Positions 54,955 to 64,000 of a stretch of DNA of 64,000 nucleotides are shown one piece after another. Under the pieces are notes generated by a model, which had not been told where the DNA came from, searched no databases, and saw only the letters and a program-made list of their open reading frames with translations. The translations under genes were made by a program, and so were the position numbers. The stretch comes from SZUA-146 sp963922815 (GTDB lineage Bacteria > Pseudomonadota > Gammaproteobacteria > Steroidobacterales > SZUA-146), in assembly GCA_963922815.1 (NCBI GenBank), contig CAWUKD010000003.1, positions 1-64,000 on the forward strand, read 5' to 3'. Position 1 is the stretch's first letter; every line of letters begins with the position of its first letter.

Positions 54955-55836
54955 CTAGCCCGGGCAATTCTCTCGTCGCGTTTGTTCGGCCTCGCTCATC
55001 CACTCGTTAAACTGCTCGATACGGGTCTCGGGCGACGGGTGTGTCGACATGAATTCATTCGGCGTGCCCCCGCTTCGGTTTTCACCCATACGCTGCCACA
55101 GTGCCGGCGCTTCGGTCGGGTCATAGCAGGCCCGCGCCAGCAGCCTCAGGCCGATGTAGTCCGCCTCGGATTCATGTTTGCGCGAAAAAGGCAGCAGCAC
55201 ACCGTATTGACTGCCCACACCGAGCGCCCCCTGAACCGCTCGTTGCGCCGAATAACCCATGTCTCCCACGACCACGGCGGCCACCATGCTGCCAAGTCGA
55301 ACCAGCTTCTGGTAGGCCATGCGCTCTGCGCCATGTCGCGCAATGGCGTGAGCAATCTCATGCCCCATAATCGCGCTGAGTCCATCGGAGTTTTCCGCCA
55401 CCGGAAGCAGTCCGGTATACACGGCCACTTTGCCCCCGGGCAGCGCGAATGCGTTGGCCTGGTCGGAGCGAATCACATTAAATTCCCATTCGAAACCGGG
55501 ATCAAGACCTTCTGCCCGCGCCGCTTCAACCAGCTTCCAGCCGATGGCCCTGACCTGCCTGACCACGTCGCTGTCCGACATGACGTTGCTGCGGCTCAGA
55601 ATATCCTGGTAGGACTGCAGGCCCAGCGCCATTTCCTCATCACGCGACATATCCACGAGCTGGGAACGTCCGGTTACCGGGACGGTTTCCTGATTGGCCA
55701 CCCAGTAGTAGGCAAGATAGAGTGCAAACAGAACTATCGGAATCATCCGTACGCTGATGCCCTTTCCCGGACCAACGCGCAAGCTGCCCAGTCCGCTCCC
55801 GCGGCGTCTTCCAAACGGTGACCTGCGATACGCCAT
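54955..55836 (-). CDS. M48-family metalloprotease, membrane-anchored
   Basis: The 293-aa protein has an Arg/Gly-rich N-terminus, a membrane helix at about residues 32-47 (IPIVLFALYLAYYWVA), and a zinc protease domain with HEIAHAIARHGAERM and the downstream Glu in RKHESEADYIGLRLL. The C-terminal STHPSPETRIE motif is typical of M48 proteins. Such enzymes degrade damaged membrane or outer-membrane proteins. It follows the DUF937 gene after a terminator and precedes metX by 94 bp. Confidence 0.92.
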   Translation of the reverse strand: MAYRRSPFGRRRGSGLGSLRVGPGKGISVRMIPIVLFALYLAYYWVANQETVPVTGRSQLVDMSRDEEMALGLQSYQDILSRSNVMSDSDVVRQVRAIGWKLVEAARAEGLDPGFEWEFNVIRSDQANAFALPGGKVAVYTGLLPVAENSDGLSAIMGHEIAHAIARHGAERMAYQKLVRLGSMVAAVVVGDMGYSAQRAVQGALGVGSQYGVLLPFSRKHESEADYIGLRLLARACYDPTEAPALWQRMGENRSGGTPNEFMSTHPSPETRIEQFNEWMSEAEQTRRENCPG

Positions 55837-55850
55837 TCAATCCCCCAGAT

Positions 55851-55887
55851 AAGAAACCGGGCCAGCAAACTGTTGTTTGTGGCCCGG
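55851..55887 (-). terminator. Terminator after the DUF937 gene
   Basis: On the minus strand CCGGGCCACAAAC and GTTTGCTGGCCCGG pair with one bulged base around AACA, followed by TTTCTT. This is a convincing intrinsic terminator 44 nt after the DUF937 stop. Confidence 0.85.
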
Positions 55888-55930
55888 AGATAATACGTTT
55901 ATCAACGCGTTAACGCTGTATGACGTACGG

Positions 55931-56530
55931 CTATTTCAAAAACTTGCCTGCCATACCCATCAGGTCATCGAGCATCGAACCGTCGTTGTCAGCGTCAAGT
56001 AGTCCGCCAAGAATACCGTCAATGCCGCTGGACTGGCGCTGTTGCGCGACGCCACCCGACAAAAGGCCACCGAGCAAACCACCGAGACCCGAATCTTTAG
56101 TCTGAGCCTGTTTACCGATGCCACCCATGGTCATGGTCGCGACCATTGGCAACAGCTTCTTCAGAATTGACACGTCAATGCCGGTTTTCTGCGCAGCGTC
56201 GGCGGCAACCTGACGGCTAACATCCTTGGAACCCAGAATATGACCGAGGATGCTATTACCTTCCTTGATCGTAGCTTCCGGCGCCTGACCACCCTGTCCG
56301 AACAGCGATGGATCGTCAAGATAACGTGAGTGATTGCCCTGCTTGATGGCACCCAGCAGGCCTTCCAGCCCGTTGTCGGATTGAGCGTTCTTTTTCATGT
56401 GCTGAGTTAACGCTGGAAGCAAACTCCCAATGGCTTTCGTTGCCTGCGTGGAGTCAAGGCCAAAGTTGCCGCCAACTTGCTGGAGGATCTTTCCGCCTTG
56501 CGCTTCGATAATAGATTTCAACAGACTCAT
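55931..56530 (-). CDS. DUF937 family protein
   Basis: The 199-aa protein has the DUF937 helical repeat pattern (SLLKSIIEAQGGKIL, KAIGSLLPALTQHMKK, AQKTGIDVSILKKLLPMVATM) and a Gly/Leu-rich tail. Its function is not known; it is soluble, with no signal peptide. The ATG at 56530 is preceded by AGGAA 8 nt upstream; an earlier in-frame start at 56548 has no such site. It ends at a strong terminator. Confidence 0.85.
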   Translation of the reverse strand: MSLLKSIIEAQGGKILQQVGGNFGLDSTQATKAIGSLLPALTQHMKKNAQSDNGLEGLLGAIKQGNHSRYLDDPSLFGQGGQAPEATIKEGNSILGHILGSKDVSRQVAADAAQKTGIDVSILKKLLPMVATMTMGGIGKQAQTKDSGLGGLLGGLLSGGVAQQRQSSGIDGILGGLLDADNDGSMLDDLMGMAGKFLK

Positions 56531-56808
56531 TAATGGAGTTCCTTTCAATTCGTGTTCGGCCGATCATTATCTCAGAACGCGGATTAATGTCCTGTTGCAG
56601 TGCACAATACCCGTAAAGACATTGATCCAGCAAACACCACACTGATGCGCAAAAGCAAGCTATTTCAAGCGTTTACAGGCTTCTAGACAATTAAGGAGCG
56701 AAATACCATCGTTTTTGCGCAATGAAAGTTTGCAACTTTCCCTTAGACACCACTGACACGGCACCTCACATTGCCGGGGAAATGTCTGTCTCCGCAATGA
56801 CGCAGAAT

Positions 56809-58164
56809 TTATTTGTCGCTGTCGCTCTGTGGCGTCAGGAATTGTTTCACCAGAATACGCATGAATCGTTCGTCGCCCCAGTAGTTGCTGTGACTCAATG
56901 GCGGACGCCACCAGGGTTTGATCAGAATATCCTGGATGCCGCTTGTCCCATCGTCGACCCGGCTCTGTGTAAACCATCTTCGACGACTCAAGCTCTTACC
57001 GACATAGTCGGCAACGCGGTAAATATTGATCCACCGGCCAAAACGGAACGCATCCTGGCTTTTCAACTGAGCGTAGAGATCCTCCGGATGCGGAATTCGC
57101 TGAGGCAGAAGCCGGTGAAGCGTGCGCTTGAGCGGCGAACCACAGGTAATGTATTCAAACATTACATGCCGTTGACCTTTGCGCTCCATGCGCTCCATCA
57201 ATACTTCGGCCGTTATCGCCGTTCCCAGGCTGTGCGCCACGATCACAATGCGGTCTGAGCCCTGTTCGATGAGCTTGTCTATCCTGCTATGCAACTCGGC
57301 CTTGATGTCCAGCGTGTCCTGGTGTTCGCGCCCCTGATCATCAACCGCCAGGTAATGAATAACGTCCCGAAACAAATCCGCAGCAAACGCCAGCGCCTGA
57401 ACCAGCACGTAGAATGGCAGAAACCCCAGTGGAAGCAGCAACAGCGAGCCGAATGACACCAGGTCGTGATCGACACCTATTACCTCGTCAATAAACACGA
57501 ACACAATGGCGAAAGCGATAACCAGAAAAATCCAGATATAGGACAGAAGCAAATTGCCAAGCGCGACGCCAAGCCATTGCGCCGCCCACCCTGTCATTTT
57601 GCCGTTTTTGATAAACAGCAAAAGTGCTATGGCCGCCGAAGGCACAAGCGTGCCAAACAGCAGCACCGCAAATACGGAATCCAGCGAGTCGATATCAAAC
57701 CCGTCGATTTCCAGGTACTCGTAAAAATCGGCCGCCAGTATCCACACGCTCATTAACATGATGACGAACAAACACAGCACCTGAAAACCGCCGAGCGTTT
57801 TTGCAAAGACGTGGCGTGCAGGCGATTTCGAACCCCAGGCGCCAAGCCCTGGCAAAAACCACAGTATGGAAACCAGGTATCTGAACGACGTGAGAAAATG
57901 GGTGCGACGAATTTTTCCTGCCAGACCTGACCAGTGAAACTCGGTCAGGTCGAGCTGAATTTGCTTCCACCGCAGTGATTGATACAGCAGTTTCGTTCGA
58001 TCAGAGTCGCTGCTGATGTCCTCGAGCCTGGTCTGCGTCGCGTCTGACAGCTGCCTGTGAATTTCCTTCACGGCCGGCTCGAGAACGCTGCCAGGCGCCG
58101 TATCTCCGATACCGTGCACGAGCAGAACGCTCGCCCGTGTGTATGTGTGTGCTTTCTCTTCCAT
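56809..58164 (-). CDS. Membrane protein with split alpha/beta-hydrolase fold
   Basis: The 451-aa protein starts with an oxyanion-type motif LLVHGIGD (residues 14-21) and has the nucleophile elbow VAHSLGTAITAE near residue 315, with candidate acid and base at RVADYVGKS and SHSNYW. Between them lies a block of about five membrane helices (roughly residues 95-290). It is therefore an alpha/beta hydrolase interrupted by a membrane domain. Lipase or esterase activity is only suggested. The ATG at 58164 (MEEKAHTY) is preferred, with AGGG 4-5 nt before it. Neighbours give no clear role. Confidence 0.75.
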   Translation of the reverse strand: MEEKAHTYTRASVLLVHGIGDTAPGSVLEPAVKEIHRQLSDATQTRLEDISSDSDRTKLLYQSLRWKQIQLDLTEFHWSGLAGKIRRTHFLTSFRYLVSILWFLPGLGAWGSKSPARHVFAKTLGGFQVLCLFVIMLMSVWILAADFYEYLEIDGFDIDSLDSVFAVLLFGTLVPSAAIALLLFIKNGKMTGWAAQWLGVALGNLLLSYIWIFLVIAFAIVFVFIDEVIGVDHDLVSFGSLLLLPLGFLPFYVLVQALAFAADLFRDVIHYLAVDDQGREHQDTLDIKAELHSRIDKLIEQGSDRIVIVAHSLGTAITAEVLMERMERKGQRHVMFEYITCGSPLKRTLHRLLPQRIPHPEDLYAQLKSQDAFRFGRWINIYRVADYVGKSLSRRRWFTQSRVDDGTSGIQDILIKPWWRPPLSHSNYWGDERFMRILVKQFLTPQSDSDK

Positions 58165-58337
58165 AACGCCCTGTATTCCAAGCGGCACGGTGGTGCCTGA
58201 GAGAGGAACGGATCCGGATGTCTGATCTATCCGCCTGTTCTATGGTCAAATGCCTGGTGGTGTGCGAGCAAGAATCCGGTTCTAAACAAACCTCCACACA
58301 AACCTGTCGGTTGAATCGCAACAGGCAGGTGGCTTCA

Positions 58338-58682
58338 TCAACGAACGGACCGATCAATCAGCTCAAGCAATCCGATATTCGCATCGTAATTTACGTTGGG
58401 TCGATTTGCATAAAAACACCGCCACCGAGTGAACCTCGAACCGATTGTTTGTTTATACACACAGTCAATGTGATCTTCTTTCTTTTGGACCGCGTTGTGC
58501 AAAGCGACGCGCTCTTTCACGTCGGCAGGATCAGCGCTCAGTGGATTCAGGCAGTGCACCACTTCCTGGGAGCCGTCCGTTTTCTCAATACACAAGAGGC
58601 CCGCCCGCTGTTTGGGCAACTCGGGTGACGTCGCGCACGCGCCAAGCAAACCGATCATAAAAGCAAGCAGTACTTTTTCCAT
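58338..58682 (-). CDS. Small unknown lipoprotein
   Basis: The 114-aa protein starts with a lipoprotein signal ending in LLGAC (Cys16). The mature part has further cysteines (near LLCIEK, VHCLNP, IDCVYK and WRCFY), perhaps forming disulfides, and ends LELIDRSVR. No family is recognised. The ATG at 58682 was chosen because it begins the signal; a longer start at 58721 does not fit. It lies between the hydrolase and the serine hydrolase genes, on the same strand as both. Confidence 0.7.
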   Translation of the reverse strand: MEKVLLAFMIGLLGACATSPELPKQRAGLLCIEKTDGSQEVVHCLNPLSADPADVKERVALHNAVQKKEDHIDCVYKQTIGSRFTRWRCFYANRPNVNYDANIGLLELIDRSVR

Positions 58683-58849
58683 GTAGAACCATCCCTGTCC
58701 GAATTCAGGGTGCTCTCGCAACCCAAACTTTCAATACAACCAGCATACTCTTTTGAACGGCCCGTTCACAGCCAGACGATGTTTATACCGACAGCTTCCG
58801 CGAACTTCACCTGGCGCAAGCCCGGACAAGCACGGATCGACAACCCGCC

Positions 58850-60043
58850 CTAAGGCCTGGCGTAGTGTTCGGCAATGGCGCGAAACATTTCGATGGTTCG
58901 CATTCGCACACCAGGATCGTTAAACGTGCGGTGCGCGGAATTCTTGACTACAACGACGCCCGCCGGTCGATTCACATAAATGTATTGACCGTAGATTCCG
59001 CCTGCAAAAAACTCACCGTTTGCATTGGGTGGTAACCACCACTGATAGCCATAACCCTGGCCCAGACTTTTCTTGCCGGGCGCGCTGTCAATGGTTGATT
59101 TGTAGGCCCAGGCTTTGGGAATTATCTGCTGGCCCTTCCAGTTGCCGCCCGTTCTGAACAATTCGCCAAACCGCGCGTAGTCTCGCGTTTGCATGTTGAG
59201 CCCGCCCAGCGCAAACGCCACGCCTTCGCCATCCGTCAGATAGTACGCATCACCATCGGTGCCCAGCGGCTGCCACAGTCGCTCTGATAAATAGTCGGTT
59301 AACGAAACTCCTGTAGCCGCGCGCAGCACCATCGCCAGCACGTGCGTGTCGATCGATACGTATTGCCACTGACTGCCCGCCGGCCGTTCCCGCTCAGTCA
59401 GGCTGGCCGCAAACTCATCCATGGATGTGCCCAGTGCCAACACCCGCCCCATCTGGTTAATATCGCTGTCAAAGTCAAAGTAGTCTTCATTGAATGTGAT
59501 ACCACTGGACATGTGCAGCACGTCTTCGATCGCTACACCCGCATACGCCGAAGCGGACAGCGCGGGCACGTATTGATCAACGGGATCCCGCAAAGAGGCG
59601 ATCTTGCCTTCATGCACAGCAACGCCGAAAACGGCCGACAAGAATGACTTCGCCATAGACCACGATATGCGTAAGTCTTCCTGCGCCGTTCCCTGCCTGT
59701 ACGATTCATTGACGATCGTGCCATTGCGAACCACTAGCAGCGCCGTCGTGGCCGTTTCATCGAGAAAGGCCTCAAGGCTTCCAACCTCACCCTCGTGGAC
59801 AAAACTCACCGGCAGAGGAGCCACCTGCTTGTTCCAGGGGTCAGTAGGCTGGTTTCGCGACAGCGGCACCGAGAGCATGACATCGTCCATGTTGGAAAAG
59901 TTTTGGACGATCTTGTCGGCATCAAACAGAGTAATCACAGCGTAAAGACGCGTGAGTTTCTCGCGCTGAGTAAAACCGATGACCACACCCACCACCACAA
60001 TCAGCAGCAAGGCGTACGCCAGACCTTTCAGTAGCTTTTTCAT
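58850..60043 (-). CDS. Serine hydrolase, beta-lactamase (class C/AmpC-like) family
   Basis: The 397-aa protein has an N-terminal membrane segment (residues 8-24, LAYALLLIVVVGVVIGF) and a class C beta-lactamase-related fold. The SxxK motif is SWSMAKSFL, and the second and third motifs are near QYVSIDTHVLA and FFAGGIYGQ. Members are esterases, D-aminopeptidases or carboxypeptidases; true lactamase activity is not implied. It begins 33 bp after der and may be read through from hisS-yfgM-bamB-der. Confidence 0.88.
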   Translation of the reverse strand: MKKLLKGLAYALLLIVVVGVVIGFTQREKLTRLYAVITLFDADKIVQNFSNMDDVMLSVPLSRNQPTDPWNKQVAPLPVSFVHEGEVGSLEAFLDETATTALLVVRNGTIVNESYRQGTAQEDLRISWSMAKSFLSAVFGVAVHEGKIASLRDPVDQYVPALSASAYAGVAIEDVLHMSSGITFNEDYFDFDSDINQMGRVLALGTSMDEFAASLTERERPAGSQWQYVSIDTHVLAMVLRAATGVSLTDYLSERLWQPLGTDGDAYYLTDGEGVAFALGGLNMQTRDYARFGELFRTGGNWKGQQIIPKAWAYKSTIDSAPGKKSLGQGYGYQWWLPPNANGEFFAGGIYGQYIYVNRPAGVVVVKNSAHRTFNDPGVRMRTIEMFRAIAEHYARP

Positions 60044-60076
60044 ACACAGACTCCGGGCGACGTTTTTCAGGCGGTG

Positions 60077-61516
<1,440 letters not shown>

Positions 61517-61571
61517 TGAATATCAGGTCCTGATGCGGGAGCCGTGTCGACGATCCCGCGGACCGTTCGAG

Positions 61572-62753
61572 CTACGGTGTAGCCGGAGGGGTCGGGACTA
61601 CGGCAGGCTTGGTAAAGGCGTAAAGCTCACCGCTGTCGTTTTGAACGTAAATCATGTCACCCATAACCAGCGGCGGCGCCGTGATGCCACTCTTGCCGGC
61701 GCGTGTGCGTGCCTGGAAGCTGCCGTCAATCGCGGAAATCCAGTGCAGATAACCTTCAAAATCCCCGACAACCACGGACGTGCCGAGTAGCGACGGTGCG
61801 CCCGCTGAGCGCCGTATCAACTGATCCTGTTTCCAGTTCTGCACGCCGTTGCGCCGATCAAGCGCAATCAGTTCATCATCGATGGTCGTGACAAAGACCT
61901 GATTCCAGTCAACGGCCACCGGGTAACGGCTCGACATATCCTGCGCCCACACCGGCTGCCCGGTCGGCAACGACATCAACATGGCGCGCCCCTGAAAACC
62001 AACTGCAAAGGCATCTTCACCGTTAATCGTAATACGTCCGTCGACATCGGCCAGTCGCTCAAACTCGTTGCGCCCGCGTCGCTCGGACACGGATCGCTCC
62101 CAGATAATCTGACCGGACTGAATATCTACTGCCGCAATCTTGCCGTTATCGAAACCACTGACAACAGCACCCGACGCAAATACCGGTTCGGCATGACCGT
62201 AATAGGTAAGTCCCTGAACCCGTCGATCTATATTCCACAGCTCCTGGCCGTTGCTGCCATCGAGTGCGGTGAGCTGGCCGTCGTTAGTACGCACAACAAC
62301 CACTCGCGTGCTGACAGCTGGCGCCGCCAGTACCGAGCTGCTGACGTTGACTCGCCACACTGTGGACCCGTCGAGCAGCGACAACGCGATCACTTCGCCC
62401 TCCGCCGTGCCAACGGCAAGCAAATTGCCGCCGATTCCCGGACCACCCGATATCCCGGTGTTCTTGCCAAGGTCTGTTCGCCAGATCCGTTTTCCGGTGA
62501 TTGCATCCAGCGCCGTGATAACGCCATCGCTGGATGCTGCAAACACCCGCGCACCGTTACCGGCCGGAGCAAGCCCCGGGCGATTGATCGCTTTTGATCC
62601 ACCCAACTTGGCGGACCAGGCCCTGGTCACCTCAATACTGGATTTGAGCGGTACGAGCTCCGCAGGTTCGAGTTCTATGTCCTTACTGTTTTGACACGCA
62701 GCGAGAGCCAGTGAAATCAACAGAATCGACAATGACTTGTAAGCTGGTCTCAT
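61572..62753 (-). CDS. bamB: Outer-membrane assembly lipoprotein BamB
   Basis: BamB is the beta-propeller accessory of the BAM complex that inserts outer-membrane proteins. The 393-aa protein has a lipoprotein signal ending in ALAAC (Cys20), then PQQ-like blades (ALDAITGKRIWRTDLG, ALDGSNGQELWNIDR, ALDRRNGVQNWKQD). It lies between yfgM (43 bp upstream) and der (55 bp downstream), the conserved order. Confidence 0.96.
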   Translation of the reverse strand: MRPAYKSLSILLISLALAACQNSKDIELEPAELVPLKSSIEVTRAWSAKLGGSKAINRPGLAPAGNGARVFAASSDGVITALDAITGKRIWRTDLGKNTGISGGPGIGGNLLAVGTAEGEVIALSLLDGSTVWRVNVSSSVLAAPAVSTRVVVVRTNDGQLTALDGSNGQELWNIDRRVQGLTYYGHAEPVFASGAVVSGFDNGKIAAVDIQSGQIIWERSVSERRGRNEFERLADVDGRITINGEDAFAVGFQGRAMLMSLPTGQPVWAQDMSSRYPVAVDWNQVFVTTIDDELIALDRRNGVQNWKQDQLIRRSAGAPSLLGTSVVVGDFEGYLHWISAIDGSFQARTRAGKSGITAPPLVMGDMIYVQNDSGELYAFTKPAVVPTPPATP

Positions 62754-62796
62754 AAACGCGTCTCAAATTATTCGAAAAAAAAGGCCCATGCCAACG

Positions 62797-63429
62797 CTAG
62801 TCGAGCGTCGCACCCAGGTCCTGCAATTTCATTTCAATAAAGCTGACATCGCCCAGTGGAACAGGATGATCCAGCGCCATCTTGTATTGCTCAACAGCCT
62901 TGTCGGTGTCACCGGCCGCCGCATACACGTCGCCCCGCAGCTCCTGATACAGCGGACTAAACTCGCCTTCGCTGCGCACGGTCAGTGTTGACGTCGCATC
63001 CTCAACCTTTCCGGCAGCCAGCTGAACTCTGGCCAGACGCAGTCGCGCTACGTGACCCAGCTCGGTGTTGCCCAGGCTGATCGCCTCTTTCAAAGTCGCA
63101 ATAGCCGCGTCGTAATCTCCGGATTCGACGTGAACTTTAGCCAGCCCCAGCGCAGCCTGCGCGTCATAAGGGGTCGCAGAGTATTTGTCCTTCAGCTCGG
63201 AAGCCTTGGCGATTGCGGTGTCGCGATTGTTCTCGGTCACCGCAACTTTCAGCTCATCAAACACCGCCGAAGCCGTTGACGCACGTTCCTGCACAAAGTC
63301 CTTGTACCAGTTGTAGCCGAACAATATGCCGCCACCTGCTATAAGACCTGTGACAACAAATACCTTGTTGTCGTTCCACCAGTTCTTCAGCTTCTCAAAT
63401 TCTTCTTCGTCTGTGTTGTATTCGCTCAC
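62797..63429 (-). CDS. yfgM: YfgM-type periplasmic TPR protein (UPF0070)
   Basis: YfgM is a single-span inner-membrane protein with periplasmic TPRs that works with the SecYEG translocon and PpiD. The 210-aa protein begins with a cytoplasmic acidic segment, then the membrane helix near residues 22-40 (VFVVTGLIAGGGILFGYNWY), then TPR-like helices. It follows hisS by 21 bp and precedes bamB by 43 bp, the usual order. Confidence 0.94.
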   Translation of the reverse strand: MSEYNTDEEEFEKLKNWWNDNKVFVVTGLIAGGGILFGYNWYKDFVQERASTASAVFDELKVAVTENNRDTAIAKASELKDKYSATPYDAQAALGLAKVHVESGDYDAAIATLKEAISLGNTELGHVARLRLARVQLAAGKVEDATSTLTVRSEGEFSPLYQELRGDVYAAAGDTDKAVEQYKMALDHPVPLGDVSFIEMKLQDLGATLD

Positions 63430-63450
63430 GTCGTTCTTCCAGTTAATAGT

Positions 63451-64000
63451 CTAATCAGTGGTATCCGCGCCAAGCAGCGCCGACATATGTTGTTTGAGGT
63501 CGTCCCAGCCGACCAGCTCTTGTTCTTTCGCCGATGCTCTCAGCGGCTTTACCGCGACTTTGCGTTGTTCTACTTCGTCGTCGCCAAGTATCAGGGCAAA
63601 TTCCGCCCCGCTTCGATCCGCCGCACGCAGCTGGCTTTTGAAACTGCCAGCGGCTCCATGAGCCACCATGCGTACCGAAGGCAGCGCGTCCCTGAGTTTT
63701 TCCAGCAGTACGAAACCCGCGCGGGCGGCTGTTTCACCGACCGTCACGAGATACACCCTCGCGTCAGCGGTGGGGATTGTAGCATTGCTCAGGCTCAGGA
63801 GGGCGATCAAACGCTCCATTCCCATGGCCCAGCCGATCGCAGGGGTGTCGCGCCCGCCCAGCTGCCCGACCAGGTGGTCATAACGCCCTCCGCCGCATAC
63901 GGCGTTCTGCGCCCCGAGCTGATCGGTTTGCCACTCGAACACAACGCCCGTGTAGTAATCCAGCCCCCGTACGAGCCGCGGTTCCACCTCATAGGCGACC
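63451..64000 (-). CDS. hisS: Histidyl-tRNA synthetase (5' part outside the window)
   Basis: This is the C-terminal part of a class II HisRS. It has the histidine-A/B motif LVRGLDYYTG, then GGGRYDHLVGQLGG and motif 3 AIGWAMGMERLIAL, and the anticodon-binding domain (VYLVTVGE, LRDALPSVRM). The coding frame runs through the right edge of the window, so the start lies beyond it. It is the first gene of hisS-yfgM-bamB-der. Confidence 0.96.
   Translation of the reverse strand, partial: VAYEVEPRLVRGLDYYTGVVFEWQTDQLGAQNAVCGGGRYDHLVGQLGGRDTPAIGWAMGMERLIALLSLSNATIPTADARVYLVTVGETAARAGFVLLEKLRDALPSVRMVAHGAAGSFKSQLRAADRSGAEFALILGDDEVEQRKVAVKPLRASAKEQELVGWDDLKQHMSALLGADTTD

Overview
The window looks like chromosomal core sequence from a gammaproteobacterium. 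Signs of this are the FimV-type LysM protein, the parE/parC pair, EttA, large-type purL, DUF1820 and DUF2835 proteins, and the conserved hisS-yfgM-bamB-der order. A free-living, probably marine or aquatic lineage is suggested by an exosortase-type (VPLPA-CTERM) protein, a TPR-sulfotransferase, a PQQ alcohol dehydrogenase and a sodium:alanine-type symporter. The genus cannot be named from the sequence alone. Both window edges cut genes: a FimV-like gene at the left and hisS at the right.

Layout. 1-2 kb: the 3' part of a FimV-like gene, closed by a perfect palindromic terminator. 2-6.3 kb: parE-parC. 6.3-9 kb: a rubrerythrin / CCG iron-sulfur protein / DUF3501 operon with palindromes upstream and hairpins between its genes. 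9-10.2 kb: xseB and folE2. 10.3-18.8 kb: one long leftward gene string, glyA-nrdR-ribD-ribE-ribBX-ribH-nusB-thiL-pgpA, ending in a Ser/Thr kinase with a cyclic-nucleotide-binding domain. 19-21.9 kb: ettA and a secreted LysM-FecR protein. 21.9-27.7 kb: a leftward PP2C phosphatase-DUF1820-metallohydrolase-purL string. 27.9 kb: tRNA-Ser(CGA). 28-33.2 kb: mltF, tadA, folB and a large AAA/TPR ATPase. 33.5-38.2 kb: guaB-guaA and xseA.

38.4-49.2 kb is the accessory, envelope-directed part. It holds a PQQ/heme c dehydrogenase lipoprotein, an AGCS symporter, a CRTAC1 (FG-GAP/UnbV) lipoprotein translationally coupled to a TPR lipoprotein, a 659-bp gene-free stretch, a VPLPA-CTERM protein, a TPR-sulfotransferase and a GDSL esterase lipoprotein. 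49.3-60 kb is a mixture: a secreted SDR preceded by four 14-bp tandem repeats, DUF2835, arfB, an unknown membrane protein, an M23 lipoprotein, metX coupled to an unknown small gene, an M48 protease, DUF937, a membrane-embedded alpha/beta hydrolase, a small lipoprotein and a serine hydrolase. 60-64 kb: der, bamB, yfgM and the 3' part of hisS.

Themes that link genes: riboflavin supply (ribD, ribE, ribH and a RibB whose cyclohydrolase II half has lost its zinc cysteines, so GTP cyclohydrolase II must be elsewhere); folate/pterin supply (FolE2, FolB); purine synthesis (purL, guaA, guaB); reversible Ser/Thr phosphorylation (a kinase and a PP2C, each ending or heading a housekeeping operon); and a set of exported or anchored proteins. 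No CRISPR array, insertion sequence, prophage or integron was seen.
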